This document shows, piece by piece, positions 34,481 through 42,645 of a stretch of DNA of 64,000 nucleotides; position 1 is the stretch's first letter, and each line of letters opens with the position of its first letter. The translations under genes and the position numbers were made by a program. This DNA is from ZC4RG29 sp964521255 (lineage in GTDB: Bacteria > Bacteroidota > Bacteroidia > Cytophagales > Cyclobacteriaceae): NCBI GenBank assembly GCA_964521255.1, contig CAZFRM010000022.1, positions 16,370 to 80,369 of the forward strand, read 5' to 3'. The notes beneath the pieces are model-generated. The model was not told the origin of the DNA, made no database searches, and saw only the letters and a program-made list of their open reading frames with translations.

Positions 34481-37234
34481 TTATCCCAACCTGCCATTTA
34501 TATTCGTCGGATGTATGGGGAGGGAAATCGTGAATACTGACCCCTCATGAAGAACACTGGAAAACACTATCGAACCGTTAAGTTTGTCTACAGCCTTCTT
34601 AACAATATAGAGACCTAATCCATTTCCTTTGGACATAAAATTGGCCCTGAAATACATATCAAAAATCTTATCTGAAAACTCTTTGGCAAAGCCCTGACCG
34701 TTGTCTTTAATCTGAATTGATACGGCATGATCCTGCTCGAAGGTGTCTATGCTAATCAGCGGGTTCTGTTGACTTGAGAAGTTTATCGAATTCTCGATCA
34801 GGTTTTCGACTATTATTTTGACCAACACCGGGTAAGTATATATTCTGCTATCTGTGCCGAAATTAAACCGCGTACAAATTCCTTTCTCTTCCAATTGCTC
34901 CCAGAAAGTTCCTACGGTGTTCAGAACCAGGTCTTTCAAGTCTACTTCTTCATAATAAAGTTGTTGTGTACCAACATCACTTATCGACTGAAGTTTTACT
35001 AACATCTTGTCGAGATTAAGGGCAGTATCTCTTACCCGTTCAAAAAGCTCAAGGGAGTTTTTATCCTTAACGGTGATCTTGGCCACCTCAGCAAGCCCGA
35101 GAAAAGTGGTCAGCGGTCTTCTGAAGTCATGTGAGGACCGGTAAAAGAAAGTATCTAACTCTATAAATGCTTTTTCCAATTGGGCCGTACGCTCGCTCAC
35201 TTTCTTTTCCAAATCGCTGTTGATGTCGCTTATAATCTGATTCGCTTCAATCAACTCCTCCGACTGTGCCTGCACTTCTTCTTTCGATTCAATTAAATCA
35301 TTATTGAGTTGTACCAATGACTCATTAGCTTCCATTAATTCTTCTGACTGAGCCTGAATCTCTTCGTTCTTCTCACTAATCTCACGGTTCAGCAAAGTCA
35401 ATGCCTGATGAGATTTTTTCTTGGACCGGTAATACATGTACAAGACATAGGAAGATAATGTAAGCAGCACCAATATAATAATTGAGAAAATCAGAAAATT
35501 TCGCTGGAGCTTAAGCTGTGAATCCTTCACTTCAATCTGACTCTGCTTAATCTCATTTTCTTTGCTCAGCGATCCGATTTCTTTTTCTTTTTTTGAAAGC
35601 TGATAAACGGCGCTCAGTTGAGCCACTTTATTTAACGTCTCTTGTCTGAACAAACTATCATTCAGACTAATATAATCTTCATAGTACTGCGATGCCTTTT
35701 CAAAATCACCTTGCCTTTTGTAAAATACTGCAAACAATCGCTTATTATCCCGAAGTTGAATTGGAAGATTCAATTTCAGAGCAAGGCTATGCGCTTCAGA
35801 TAAATAATTACCTGACATCTTGTATTTTCCCTGAAGCATATAAACGTTACCCAGAGAATTATATACCATTACCTGAAGTCTCTTATCCACCTTTGATGAA
35901 TCATGTTCAAATACTTTTTCATGATACTCAATTGATTTCGAGTAGAGGCCCTGATCACGGTAAACTTGTGCCAGGTTAAAAAGAGTAGAACACACTTCGT
36001 TGTCCAGTTTAAGTTCTTCTCTTAATGCCAACGACTTTGAAAACATTGGAATAGCCTTACTAAATTCTTGTCTCTGAAGATGAATGTAACCGAGCAGATT
36101 ATATGCCCCAGCCATACCGGCTTTATCATTTAGTTTCTGCGCTTGTTCAGATGACCGTTGTCCAAACGCATAGGCAAGCGAATCATTTCCCTCATTGATA
36201 TAAAGCCAGCCAATGAGACTTCCGGTCCGGCTTACCTCTTGCGGGTTATTCATCGCTTCGCTCATTTCAATTGCCGATAAATAATTTTCCAAAGCCCTGT
36301 TGAAATCTCCCTGAACCCTGAATATTTGCCCAATCCCTTTCAATATTTCCGGATAGTAACGGCGATAGTTGTTTTTCTTCATGAGTTCAATTGCTGCAGA
36401 ATACAATTCAATTGCTCTGCCATAGTCACCTAACCTATAGGCTAACTCACCAGCACGATTGTAATATTGAAATTTTAGAAGTGTACTGTTATACTTTTCA
36501 GCTACCCGAAATGAATTCTTTAGATAGTAATCTGCAGAATCTAACTCATAGATTCTCGCTTTAATATTTCCCATGTAACTCCAGCACTCAGCGATCTCAA
36601 CACTGTCCTTCATATTCATTCGCAAGCGAAGAGCTTTCCTGGTTAAGGCAAGCGCACCGTCAAAATCTGAAAGATCGCTTTTAAGTATACCCCAATTAAG
36701 ATAGACGGATGATTGGGATAAGCCGGTATCCTTTTGCTCATTTAATAAACTCAATGATTGCTCATAGTAAAGCCTTGCAGAATCAAAGATTGACTGAACC
36801 CGGTAGAGATTACCCAATCTTGTCAGTGTGTGAGCAGGATAGTTACCAAAGTTTTCTGAACCGGCTTCATTCAGTGCCTGCAAATAGAACTGACGAGCAA
36901 CTGAATACTCTGCAGTGTAGTAATAATACTGACCTATATCTGTTAGCGATTGAACAACACCCTTTTTGTAAACTATCACATTTGATAGCTCATTAGCTTG
37001 CTGGGCCCAACGCAGCCCTTCATCAAAATCAATATTCCAACTATTTATCGCGAGTTGATGAAGTATATCTGCTTTTGCCTCGCTCTTATCGGGTGCCAGG
37101 GACAAAGCATTTTTTAAACTATCAATCGTTGAGGTTTGCGCGGCCGAAAAAAATGGCAAAAGGGTGAACAAGCTTAGTGAAATCACTAACCCGTTAAGGA
37201 AAACAGCAAATGATGCATTACGATTGACAAACAT
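34481..37234 (-). CDS. TPR-domain sensor histidine kinase
   Basis: 917 residues. A signal or anchor sequence (to about residue 33) leads to a periplasmic TPR array (about 40-500, for example AGAYNLLGYIHLQRQEFSKAIPMFSKSL), one membrane helix (about 580-602), and a long coiled coil with twice-repeated EEIQAQSEEL/EEVQAQSEEL. The kinase core follows: phospho-acceptor His702 in SSHDFRRPLTT, N-box VENLIENSINFS, G1 IKDNGQGF and G2 GNGLGLYIVKKAV. Such kinases relay an extracellular or periplasmic signal to a response regulator, but no regulator gene is adjacent, so it is an orphan. It is divergent from the SPFH gene, with 236 bp between for both promoters. Confidence 0.9.
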   Translation of the reverse strand: MFVNRNASFAVFLNGLVISLSLFTLLPFFSAAQTSTIDSLKNALSLAPDKSEAKADILHQLAINSWNIDFDEGLRWAQQANELSNVIVYKKGVVQSLTDIGQYYYYTAEYSVARQFYLQALNEAGSENFGNYPAHTLTRLGNLYRVQSIFDSARLYYEQSLSLLNEQKDTGLSQSSVYLNWGILKSDLSDFDGALALTRKALRLRMNMKDSVEIAECWSYMGNIKARIYELDSADYYLKNSFRVAEKYNSTLLKFQYYNRAGELAYRLGDYGRAIELYSAAIELMKKNNYRRYYPEILKGIGQIFRVQGDFNRALENYLSAIEMSEAMNNPQEVSRTGSLIGWLYINEGNDSLAYAFGQRSSEQAQKLNDKAGMAGAYNLLGYIHLQRQEFSKAIPMFSKSLALREELKLDNEVCSTLFNLAQVYRDQGLYSKSIEYHEKVFEHDSSKVDKRLQVMVYNSLGNVYMLQGKYKMSGNYLSEAHSLALKLNLPIQLRDNKRLFAVFYKRQGDFEKASQYYEDYISLNDSLFRQETLNKVAQLSAVYQLSKKEKEIGSLSKENEIKQSQIEVKDSQLKLQRNFLIFSIIILVLLTLSSYVLYMYYRSKKKSHQALTLLNREISEKNEEIQAQSEELMEANESLVQLNNDLIESKEEVQAQSEELIEANQIISDINSDLEKKVSERTAQLEKAFIELDTFFYRSSHDFRRPLTTFLGLAEVAKITVKDKNSLELFERVRDTALNLDKMLVKLQSISDVGTQQLYYEEVDLKDLVLNTVGTFWEQLEEKGICTRFNFGTDSRIYTYPVLVKIIVENLIENSINFSSQQNPLISIDTFEQDHAVSIQIKDNGQGFAKEFSDKIFDMYFRANFMSKGNGLGLYIVKKAVDKLNGSIVFSSVLHEGSVFTISLPIHPTNINGRLG

Positions 37235-37470
37235 GCGGCCTCAAAAACAAGTATCCGAAGCAATTATTTCAGCAATTGCTTTCGGATCGCCATTAAAAAA
37301 ATTATAGAAAATTCTACAAAAATAAGTTCAAAACAGGGTAATGCAAATCACTTTAGCCGAAAACCCTATTGCGTAAGGTTTTTAATAGATTAATAGAGAA
37401 TTGAGTTGCTAATAGACTAATTTGGAACCTTAAATATTTTTTAGCGCTAAACTTAACTTCTTTAAACCTT

Positions 37471-38289
37471 ATGAATAACCGAAGATTAGTCCCCTTTATC
37501 GTGCTGGGTGTAATCGCATTGTTTGTATTATTTGGTCTCTCATCAAGTATATTCTATACCATTGGAGCATCCGAACGCGCAGTGATCTTTTACAAGTTTG
37601 GTATAGGGCTCGATAAAGAGCATATCATTACACCCGGATGGCATATGAAAGCTCCCTGGAATGAGATCTACGTTTACCCGGTAAATGAAATGTCATCGGA
37701 AGAAACCATGGATGTATTGGACAAAAGTGGTTTGACCATTCATGTTGATATTACGGTACGTTTTTTTCCTGACCCTTTGAAGATCGGCTGGGTACATGAG
37801 AAGTTTACCAAAAACTATGTTAATGTATTGGTTATACCCGAAGTGCGCTCCACTGTTCGCCAGGTAATGGGCCGGTATACTGCGGAAGAAATTTATTCAA
37901 CCAAGCGCACTGATGTTGAGACTTCAATTAAGAATGAAACCGAAAATATCTTATCGGCTAATTATGTCAACGCTACTGCCGTATTAATCCGGTCAATCAA
38001 CTTACCGGCACAAATCAAAGGCGCCATTGAAAACAAACTCCAACAGGAACAGGAAGCATTAGCTTACCAGTTTCGTCTCGATAAAGAAAAAAGTGAGGCC
38101 GAGAGAAAACGCATTGCAGCAGAGGGTGAGGCCCGGGCTAACAACATTGTAAATTCCAGCTTATCAGACAAGCTTTTAAAAATGAGGGGAATAGAAGCAA
38201 CGCTGGAATTATCCAAGTCGCCCAATTCAAAGATAATTATTGTAGGGTCTGGAAAGGATGGTTTACCCTTAATCCTGGGTAATAATTAA
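37471..38289 (+). CDS. SPFH/Band 7 (prohibitin-like) membrane protein
   Basis: 272 residues: a single N-terminal membrane helix (about 8-30) followed by an SPFH domain typical of prohibitins and HflC (IGASERAVIFYKFGIG, HMKAPWNEIYVYPVNEM, VIPEVRSTVRQVMGRYTAEEIYSTKR) and a C-terminal coiled coil (LQQEQEALAYQFRLDKEKSEAERKRIAAEGEARA). These proteins form ring-like oligomers on the membrane and often modulate FtsH protease. No partner gene is adjacent. The start gives a proper anchor. Confidence 0.9.
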   Translation: MNNRRLVPFIVLGVIALFVLFGLSSSIFYTIGASERAVIFYKFGIGLDKEHIITPGWHMKAPWNEIYVYPVNEMSSEETMDVLDKSGLTIHVDITVRFFPDPLKIGWVHEKFTKNYVNVLVIPEVRSTVRQVMGRYTAEEIYSTKRTDVETSIKNETENILSANYVNATAVLIRSINLPAQIKGAIENKLQQEQEALAYQFRLDKEKSEAERKRIAAEGEARANNIVNSSLSDKLLKMRGIEATLELSKSPNSKIIIVGSGKDGLPLILGNN

Positions 38290-38381
38290 GTCTGGGCTAT
38301 TATTTTATAATGAGGGTATTTTTTTCTAATCCATTGGGGGCTTATATTTAGCCGCATATTAAGAAATTGAATCACAAGGCA

Positions 38382-39671
38382 ATGTCGAAGAATGCAGAAC
38401 TAAAAATTGACGGTAAATCTTATTCACTCCCGCTTATTGAAGGAACCGAACAGGAAGTAGCTATTGACATCGCCGATTTGCGCGATCAAACGGGAGCCAT
38501 AACATTAGATCTGGGTTATAAAAATACCGGCGCTACAAAAAGTGCTATAACTTATCTTGATGGCGATAATGGGGTTTTACGCTACCGCGGATACTCTATT
38601 GAAGAACTGGCTAAGAAATCTACATTTGAAGAAGTATCCTATCTTCTCATCTTTGGCGAACTGCCGACAGCAAAACAACTCGATCAGTTTTCTCATGACA
38701 TTAAGACCCATACCCTGGTTCACGAAGACATTAAGAAGATACTGGATGGGTTTCCCTCTACCTCCCATCCTATGGGTGTTTTGGCCTCTATGTTTTGTTC
38801 ACAAACAGCCTTCTACCCTGAATCGCTTGATCCAAACAGACCTAAGGAAGGAGTATACCTAAGCATTGTCCGCTCCCTGGCTAAAATGCCAACTTTCGCC
38901 GCATGGTCTTACAAAAATGCAATGGGCCACCCTGTGAATTACCCGGACAACTCCCTCGATTACTGTTCAAGGTTTCTAAAGATGATGTTTTCTCTTCCTA
39001 CGGAAAAATATGAAGTGGATCCAATCATTTCAAAAGCATTGGATAAATTGCTGATCCTTCACGCCGATCATGAACAGAACTGCTCCACATCCACCGTAAG
39101 GATTGTAGGATCTTCCAAAGCCAGTATTTATGCATCGATATCCGCTGGTATTAACGCGCTTTGGGGACCGCTTCATGGAGGGGCTAACCAGGAAGTAATC
39201 GTAATGTTGGAAAGCATTAAAAATGATGGCGGAAATATTGAAAAGTGGATCAATAAAGCGAAAGATAAAAACGACCCCTTCCGGCTTATGGGATTTGGTC
39301 ACCGCGTCTATAAAAATTTCGATCCCCGTGCCCAGATCATTAAGAATGCAGCAGACGATGTATTGAAGCAACTTGGTGTGAATGATCCGGTTCTGGAAAT
39401 TGCTTACAAACTGGAAGAAGTGGCGCTTAAAGATCCCTACTTTGTAGAACGCAAACTTTATCCTAATGTAGATTTCTATAGTGGTATTATTTACCGGGCA
39501 CTAGGCCTTCCGGTAGATATGTTCACCGTAATGTTCGCTATGGGCCGCTTGCCCGGATGGATTGCACAATGGAGAGAGATGCGGGAAAACAAGGAACCCA
39601 TAGGAAGGCCACGGCAGATTTATGTGGGAGAAACGCTCCGTCCATATGTAGCAATTGACAGTAGAAAGTGA
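38382..39671 (+). CDS. gltA: Citrate synthase
   Basis: Condenses acetyl-CoA with oxaloacetate as the first step of the TCA cycle. It has about 429 residues, the size of the hexameric type II (NADH-sensitive Gram-negative) enzyme. Motifs include GYSIEELAKKSTFEEVSYLLIFGELP, the active-site His in WGPLHGGANQEV, the second His and the binding Arg in GFGHRVYKNFDPRA, and the Asp region LYPNVDFYSGIIYRALG. The frame is open from a TTG at 38367, but the first ATG at 38382 (MSKNAELKI) is the better start. A TATATTTA -7-like element lies about 35 bp upstream, and a hairpin terminator follows. Confidence 0.96.
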   Translation: MSKNAELKIDGKSYSLPLIEGTEQEVAIDIADLRDQTGAITLDLGYKNTGATKSAITYLDGDNGVLRYRGYSIEELAKKSTFEEVSYLLIFGELPTAKQLDQFSHDIKTHTLVHEDIKKILDGFPSTSHPMGVLASMFCSQTAFYPESLDPNRPKEGVYLSIVRSLAKMPTFAAWSYKNAMGHPVNYPDNSLDYCSRFLKMMFSLPTEKYEVDPIISKALDKLLILHADHEQNCSTSTVRIVGSSKASIYASISAGINALWGPLHGGANQEVIVMLESIKNDGGNIEKWINKAKDKNDPFRLMGFGHRVYKNFDPRAQIIKNAADDVLKQLGVNDPVLEIAYKLEEVALKDPYFVERKLYPNVDFYSGIIYRALGLPVDMFTVMFAMGRLPGWIAQWREMRENKEPIGRPRQIYVGETLRPYVAIDSRK

Positions 39672-39693
39672 TTGACAAAAACACTTGGAATAT

Positions 39694-39726
39694 GAAGGCT
39701 GGAGGTTTACTTTCAGCCTTTCTTAT
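39694..39726 (+). terminator. Probable terminator of gltA
   Basis: AAGGCTG ... CAGCCTT (39695-39701 with 39714-39720), loop of 12 bases, followed by a T-rich stretch (tcttatttatt). It is 25 bp after the gltA stop. Confidence 0.55.
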
Positions 39727-39781
39727 TTATTATTAATTAGCTGATTTGTTGATTAGCCGATTAGCCAATAATCCAAATACT

Positions 39782-40045
39782 ATGAACTTATCAGAAAAAT
39801 TTCAGGCAGCGGTAGATCGTTCAAAGGAACTTACCAAACGACCTACCAATGAAGAACTTCTCTCGCTTTATGCACTTTATAAGCAGGCAACAGAGGGAGA
39901 TGTAACCGGGGAACGCCCGGGAGGATTCGATTTCAAAGCCATTGCAAAGCATGATGCCTGGGAAGATCTCAAAGGAAAATCCAAAGATGAAGCGATGACA
40001 GAGTATGTCTCTTTGGTTGAAAATCTTCACCAACAATACGGTTGA
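39782..40045 (+). CDS. Acyl-CoA-binding protein (ACBP)
   Basis: About 87 residues of the small four-helix ACBP family, which binds medium- and long-chain acyl-CoA esters in the cytoplasm. Hallmarks are LSEKFQAAVDRSKEL, the PTNEELLSLYALYKQATEGD core, RPGGFDFKAIAKHDAWEDLKGKSKDEAMTEYV and the tail YVSLVENL. I chose the ATG at 39782 (MNLSEKF) over an upstream in-frame start at 39746, since the additional 12 residues are not family-like. ACBP is widespread in eukaryotes and patchy in bacteria. It abuts rsmE directly. Confidence 0.93.
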   Translation: MNLSEKFQAAVDRSKELTKRPTNEELLSLYALYKQATEGDVTGERPGGFDFKAIAKHDAWEDLKGKSKDEAMTEYVSLVENLHQQYG

Positions 40046-40047
40046 CG

Positions 40048-40746
40048 GTGAATCTTTTTTATCAACCTCTCATTAAAGATGGCGTTTTTTTTCTCGACGC
40101 TGAAGAGTCGCGTCACTGTGCCAAAGTACTAAGAAAGAAGAATGGCGACTCCATTACAATTACGGATGGTAAAGGATTTTTCTACGATGCGCTCTTAACG
40201 GAAATTGATTCGCACCGGTGCACTTTCCAAATCACAGGTGAAAGAGCAGAACCATCCCGTAACTTTTACATACACATTGCCATCGCTCCCACTAAAAATT
40301 CAGATCGCATTGAATGGTTCGTTGAAAAGGCAACAGAAATAGGAATTGATCAAATCTCTTTTATTGAATGTGATCATTCAGAAAGAACAAACCTCAGGCT
40401 GGAAAGAATTAATCGCATTGCCATCACTGCTATGAAACAATCGCTGAAAGCTTCTGTACCAAAAATCAATGCGATAATAAGCTTCAACGATTTTGTGAAG
40501 GGTCAGCATGAGCATCAAATGTTTATCGCCTATGTCGACACAACCAATCCACACCACCTGAAAGATCTTGCCAAACCATCCACTTCCTATTGTGTGCTTA
40601 TCGGTCCGGAAGGTGATTTTTCAGACGATGAACTTTCGTTAGCAATTGGTAAGGGTTACAACAAAATTAATTTAGGTAATAGCCGGCTGCGGACAGAAAC
40701 AGCTGCACTTGTCGCCTGTCATACGCTCAACCTGTTGAATTTGTAA
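40048..40746 (+). CDS. rsmE: 16S rRNA (uracil-1498-N3)-methyltransferase
   Basis: A SPOUT-class enzyme methylating U1498 of 16S rRNA. It has about 232 residues with an N-terminal PUA-like domain (GVFFLDAEESRHCAKVLRKKNGDSITITDGKG) and the C-terminal knotted SPOUT domain (VLIGPEGDFSDDELSLAI, then NLGNSRLRTETAALVACHTLNL). The start is most likely the GTG at 40048 (giving MNLFYQPLIKDG), three bases after the ACBP stop; a TTG at 40042 is also in frame. The two genes are probably cotranscribed. Confidence 0.95.
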   Translation: MNLFYQPLIKDGVFFLDAEESRHCAKVLRKKNGDSITITDGKGFFYDALLTEIDSHRCTFQITGERAEPSRNFYIHIAIAPTKNSDRIEWFVEKATEIGIDQISFIECDHSERTNLRLERINRIAITAMKQSLKASVPKINAIISFNDFVKGQHEHQMFIAYVDTTNPHHLKDLAKPSTSYCVLIGPEGDFSDDELSLAIGKGYNKINLGNSRLRTETAALVACHTLNLLNL

Positions 40747-40791
40747 AAGTGAATTAACCTTCGTTGATTGTAGGGTTATTCCATTCTATAC

Positions 40792-42036
40792 ATGGCATTA
40801 AATTATATCTGGTTTGGCTTCTTCCTCCTCGCATTCGTGGTAGCGCTTGCCAAACTTATCTTCCTGCAAGACTTACAAGTATTTCCAGCGCTGCTTGCTT
40901 CAACGTTCGACATGGCAAAGACGGGTTTTGAAATATCGTTATACCTCACCGGTGTAATGTCGCTTTGGCTGGGCCTTATGAAGATTGGTGAGAAGGGTGG
41001 AATGGTTGCAATACTCTCGCGATTTGTGGGTCCTTTTTTCTCAAGACTTTTTCCCGGAGTTCCGAAAGATCATCCTGCCAATGGATCTATTATCATGAAT
41101 TTCAGCGCTAATATTCTTGGACTTGATAACGCTGCCACGCCTCTTGGACTTAAAGCTATGCAAGAACTTCAGGAGCTGAACCCTGTTAAAGATACAGCTT
41201 CTGATGCGCAGATCACTTTCCTTGTATTGAATGCCTCTGGGCTAACCGTTATACCGCTAGCTATTATTGCTGACAGAGCGAGTTTGGGAGTACCCGACCC
41301 TACCAGCATCTTCATACCTACTTTGATTGCAACATTTGCCTCTACGCTGGCGGGTTTACTGTATCTTTCTTACAAACAGAAAATCAAATTACTTGACCCC
41401 GTTATTGTAGGCTACATCATGGGGCTTATGGCTATAATACTTGGAATGGTTTGGTACTTTTCGTCGTTAACGCCTGATGCAATGCAATTGCAATCTTCAC
41501 TCTTCAGCAGCATCATTATCCTCACCATAATTATTGGTTTCCTTCTTCTCGGCCTAAAGAGAAAGATACCCTTATTTGAAACTTTCGTTGACGGCGCCAA
41601 AGAAGGTTTTAATACCTCTGTGAAAATCATTCCTTATCTCGTTGCCATGCTGGTAGGTATAGGCGTGTTCCGGGCATCCGGCACTCTTGACTTTATTGTT
41701 GATGGTATTGCGTGGGTATTTTCTTTTTTTGAAATCAATACGGAATTCGTTAAAGCATTACCCGTTGCATTACTAAAGCCCTTAAGCGGTGCTGCTGCCC
41801 GTGGAATGATGATCGAAATATCAAAAACATACATGGAAACAAGCCCTCCCGATATGTTTACGATTAACCTGGCTGCAATTTTCAGGGGTTGTGCCGAGAC
41901 TACTTTTTATGTTCTGGCCGTGTATTTTGGCTCTGTAAATATTCGTAAAACGCGTTATGCCGTTTCTGCAGGCCTTATTTGCGACGCAGCAGGTTTCGTA
42001 GCAGCAATTTTGGTCGCTTACCTATTCTTCTATTAA
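40792..42036 (+). CDS. Fused SpmA-SpmB-like membrane protein (nucleoside-recognition/Gate domains)
   Basis: 414 residues with about ten hydrophobic segments and two Gate (nucleoside recognition) domains. The N-terminal half resembles SpmA (MALNYIWFGFFLLAFVVAL, FSANILGLDNAATPLGLKAM), and the C-terminal half resembles SpmB (GAKEGFNTSVKIIPYLVAMLVGIGVFRASG, RGCAETTFYVLAVYFGSV). In sporulating bacteria SpmA and SpmB are separate proteins affecting spore dehydration. In non-sporulating Bacteroidota the fusion is presumably a transporter or channel of unknown substrate. It is the next gene after rsmE, 45 bp away. Confidence 0.88.
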   Translation: MALNYIWFGFFLLAFVVALAKLIFLQDLQVFPALLASTFDMAKTGFEISLYLTGVMSLWLGLMKIGEKGGMVAILSRFVGPFFSRLFPGVPKDHPANGSIIMNFSANILGLDNAATPLGLKAMQELQELNPVKDTASDAQITFLVLNASGLTVIPLAIIADRASLGVPDPTSIFIPTLIATFASTLAGLLYLSYKQKIKLLDPVIVGYIMGLMAIILGMVWYFSSLTPDAMQLQSSLFSSIIILTIIIGFLLLGLKRKIPLFETFVDGAKEGFNTSVKIIPYLVAMLVGIGVFRASGTLDFIVDGIAWVFSFFEINTEFVKALPVALLKPLSGAAARGMMIEISKTYMETSPPDMFTINLAAIFRGCAETTFYVLAVYFGSVNIRKTRYAVSAGLICDAAGFVAAILVAYLFFY

Positions 42037-42129
42037 GATATATATACCGGATTAAAACATCACATGTTGCACCTCCACAATAGATTGAAAATATTTGTTT
42101 AAGAAGGGAAACGAGGTTAAAATTGTTTT

Positions 42130-42579
42130 ATGGATAAAAAAGCGGATATACAAAAGACTATTTACGACAACGCGAAGAGTCACTTTTTAGGAAACTTCCC
42201 CGACAATTTACCAATCGAACAGGCTTACGTACACATAGGAATGTACCTGGGCTGGATCATTGACTCAGATGCCTATTCAGAATATTTTGAGGACGAAGCA
42301 TCCAATCAAATATTCCGTTTTAAGCGCAGAGAAATTTCATGTACAATCCTCAGTGAAATATGGGATGGCTACCTTGGCTTTGAATTATTCAATCGCCAGG
42401 GAAATATGTTCACATATTATTATTACGGCGGCGGACTTTATAGAAATGATTACGATGAAATTCTTGTTAAGAATCTGCCATCAATCTATCACGTAACCGA
42501 TAGCTGGGACAATTACGATAAAATGAAACTCCGCATTGACATGCGCTTCCAGGATTGGAAGAAGTTAGTAAGTCCATAA
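42130..42579 (+). CDS. Small cytoplasmic protein of unknown function (DUF7832-like)
   Basis: 149 residues without signal or membrane segments. It contains IEQAYVHIGMYLGWIIDSDAYSEYF, which resembles a family of small proteins that I recall as DUF7832, and is rich in acidic and aromatic residues (TYYYYGGGLYRNDYDE), like many polymorphic-toxin immunity proteins. No toxin gene is next to it. The match is from memory and should be regarded as tentative. Confidence 0.6.
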   Translation: MDKKADIQKTIYDNAKSHFLGNFPDNLPIEQAYVHIGMYLGWIIDSDAYSEYFEDEASNQIFRFKRREISCTILSEIWDGYLGFELFNRQGNMFTYYYYGGGLYRNDYDEILVKNLPSIYHVTDSWDNYDKMKLRIDMRFQDWKKLVSP

Positions 42580-42580
42580 A

Positions 42581-42643
42581 GTCATTAGTCAATTGTTAAT
42601 AGTCATTAGGTGGGTTCCTGCTAATGACTGCTGACCAATGACA
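42581..42643. repeat. TCATTAG/CTAATGA inverted repeat between convergent genes
   Basis: gtcattagtcaattgttaatagtcattag, an 11-base spacer, then ctaatgactgctgaccaatgac. The arms are complementary over GTCATTAG/CTAATGAC. The same units occur at 28815-28880 and near 62441. It lies between convergent gene ends and could help termination, although no T-run is clear. Confidence 0.55.
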
Positions 42644-42645
42644 TT

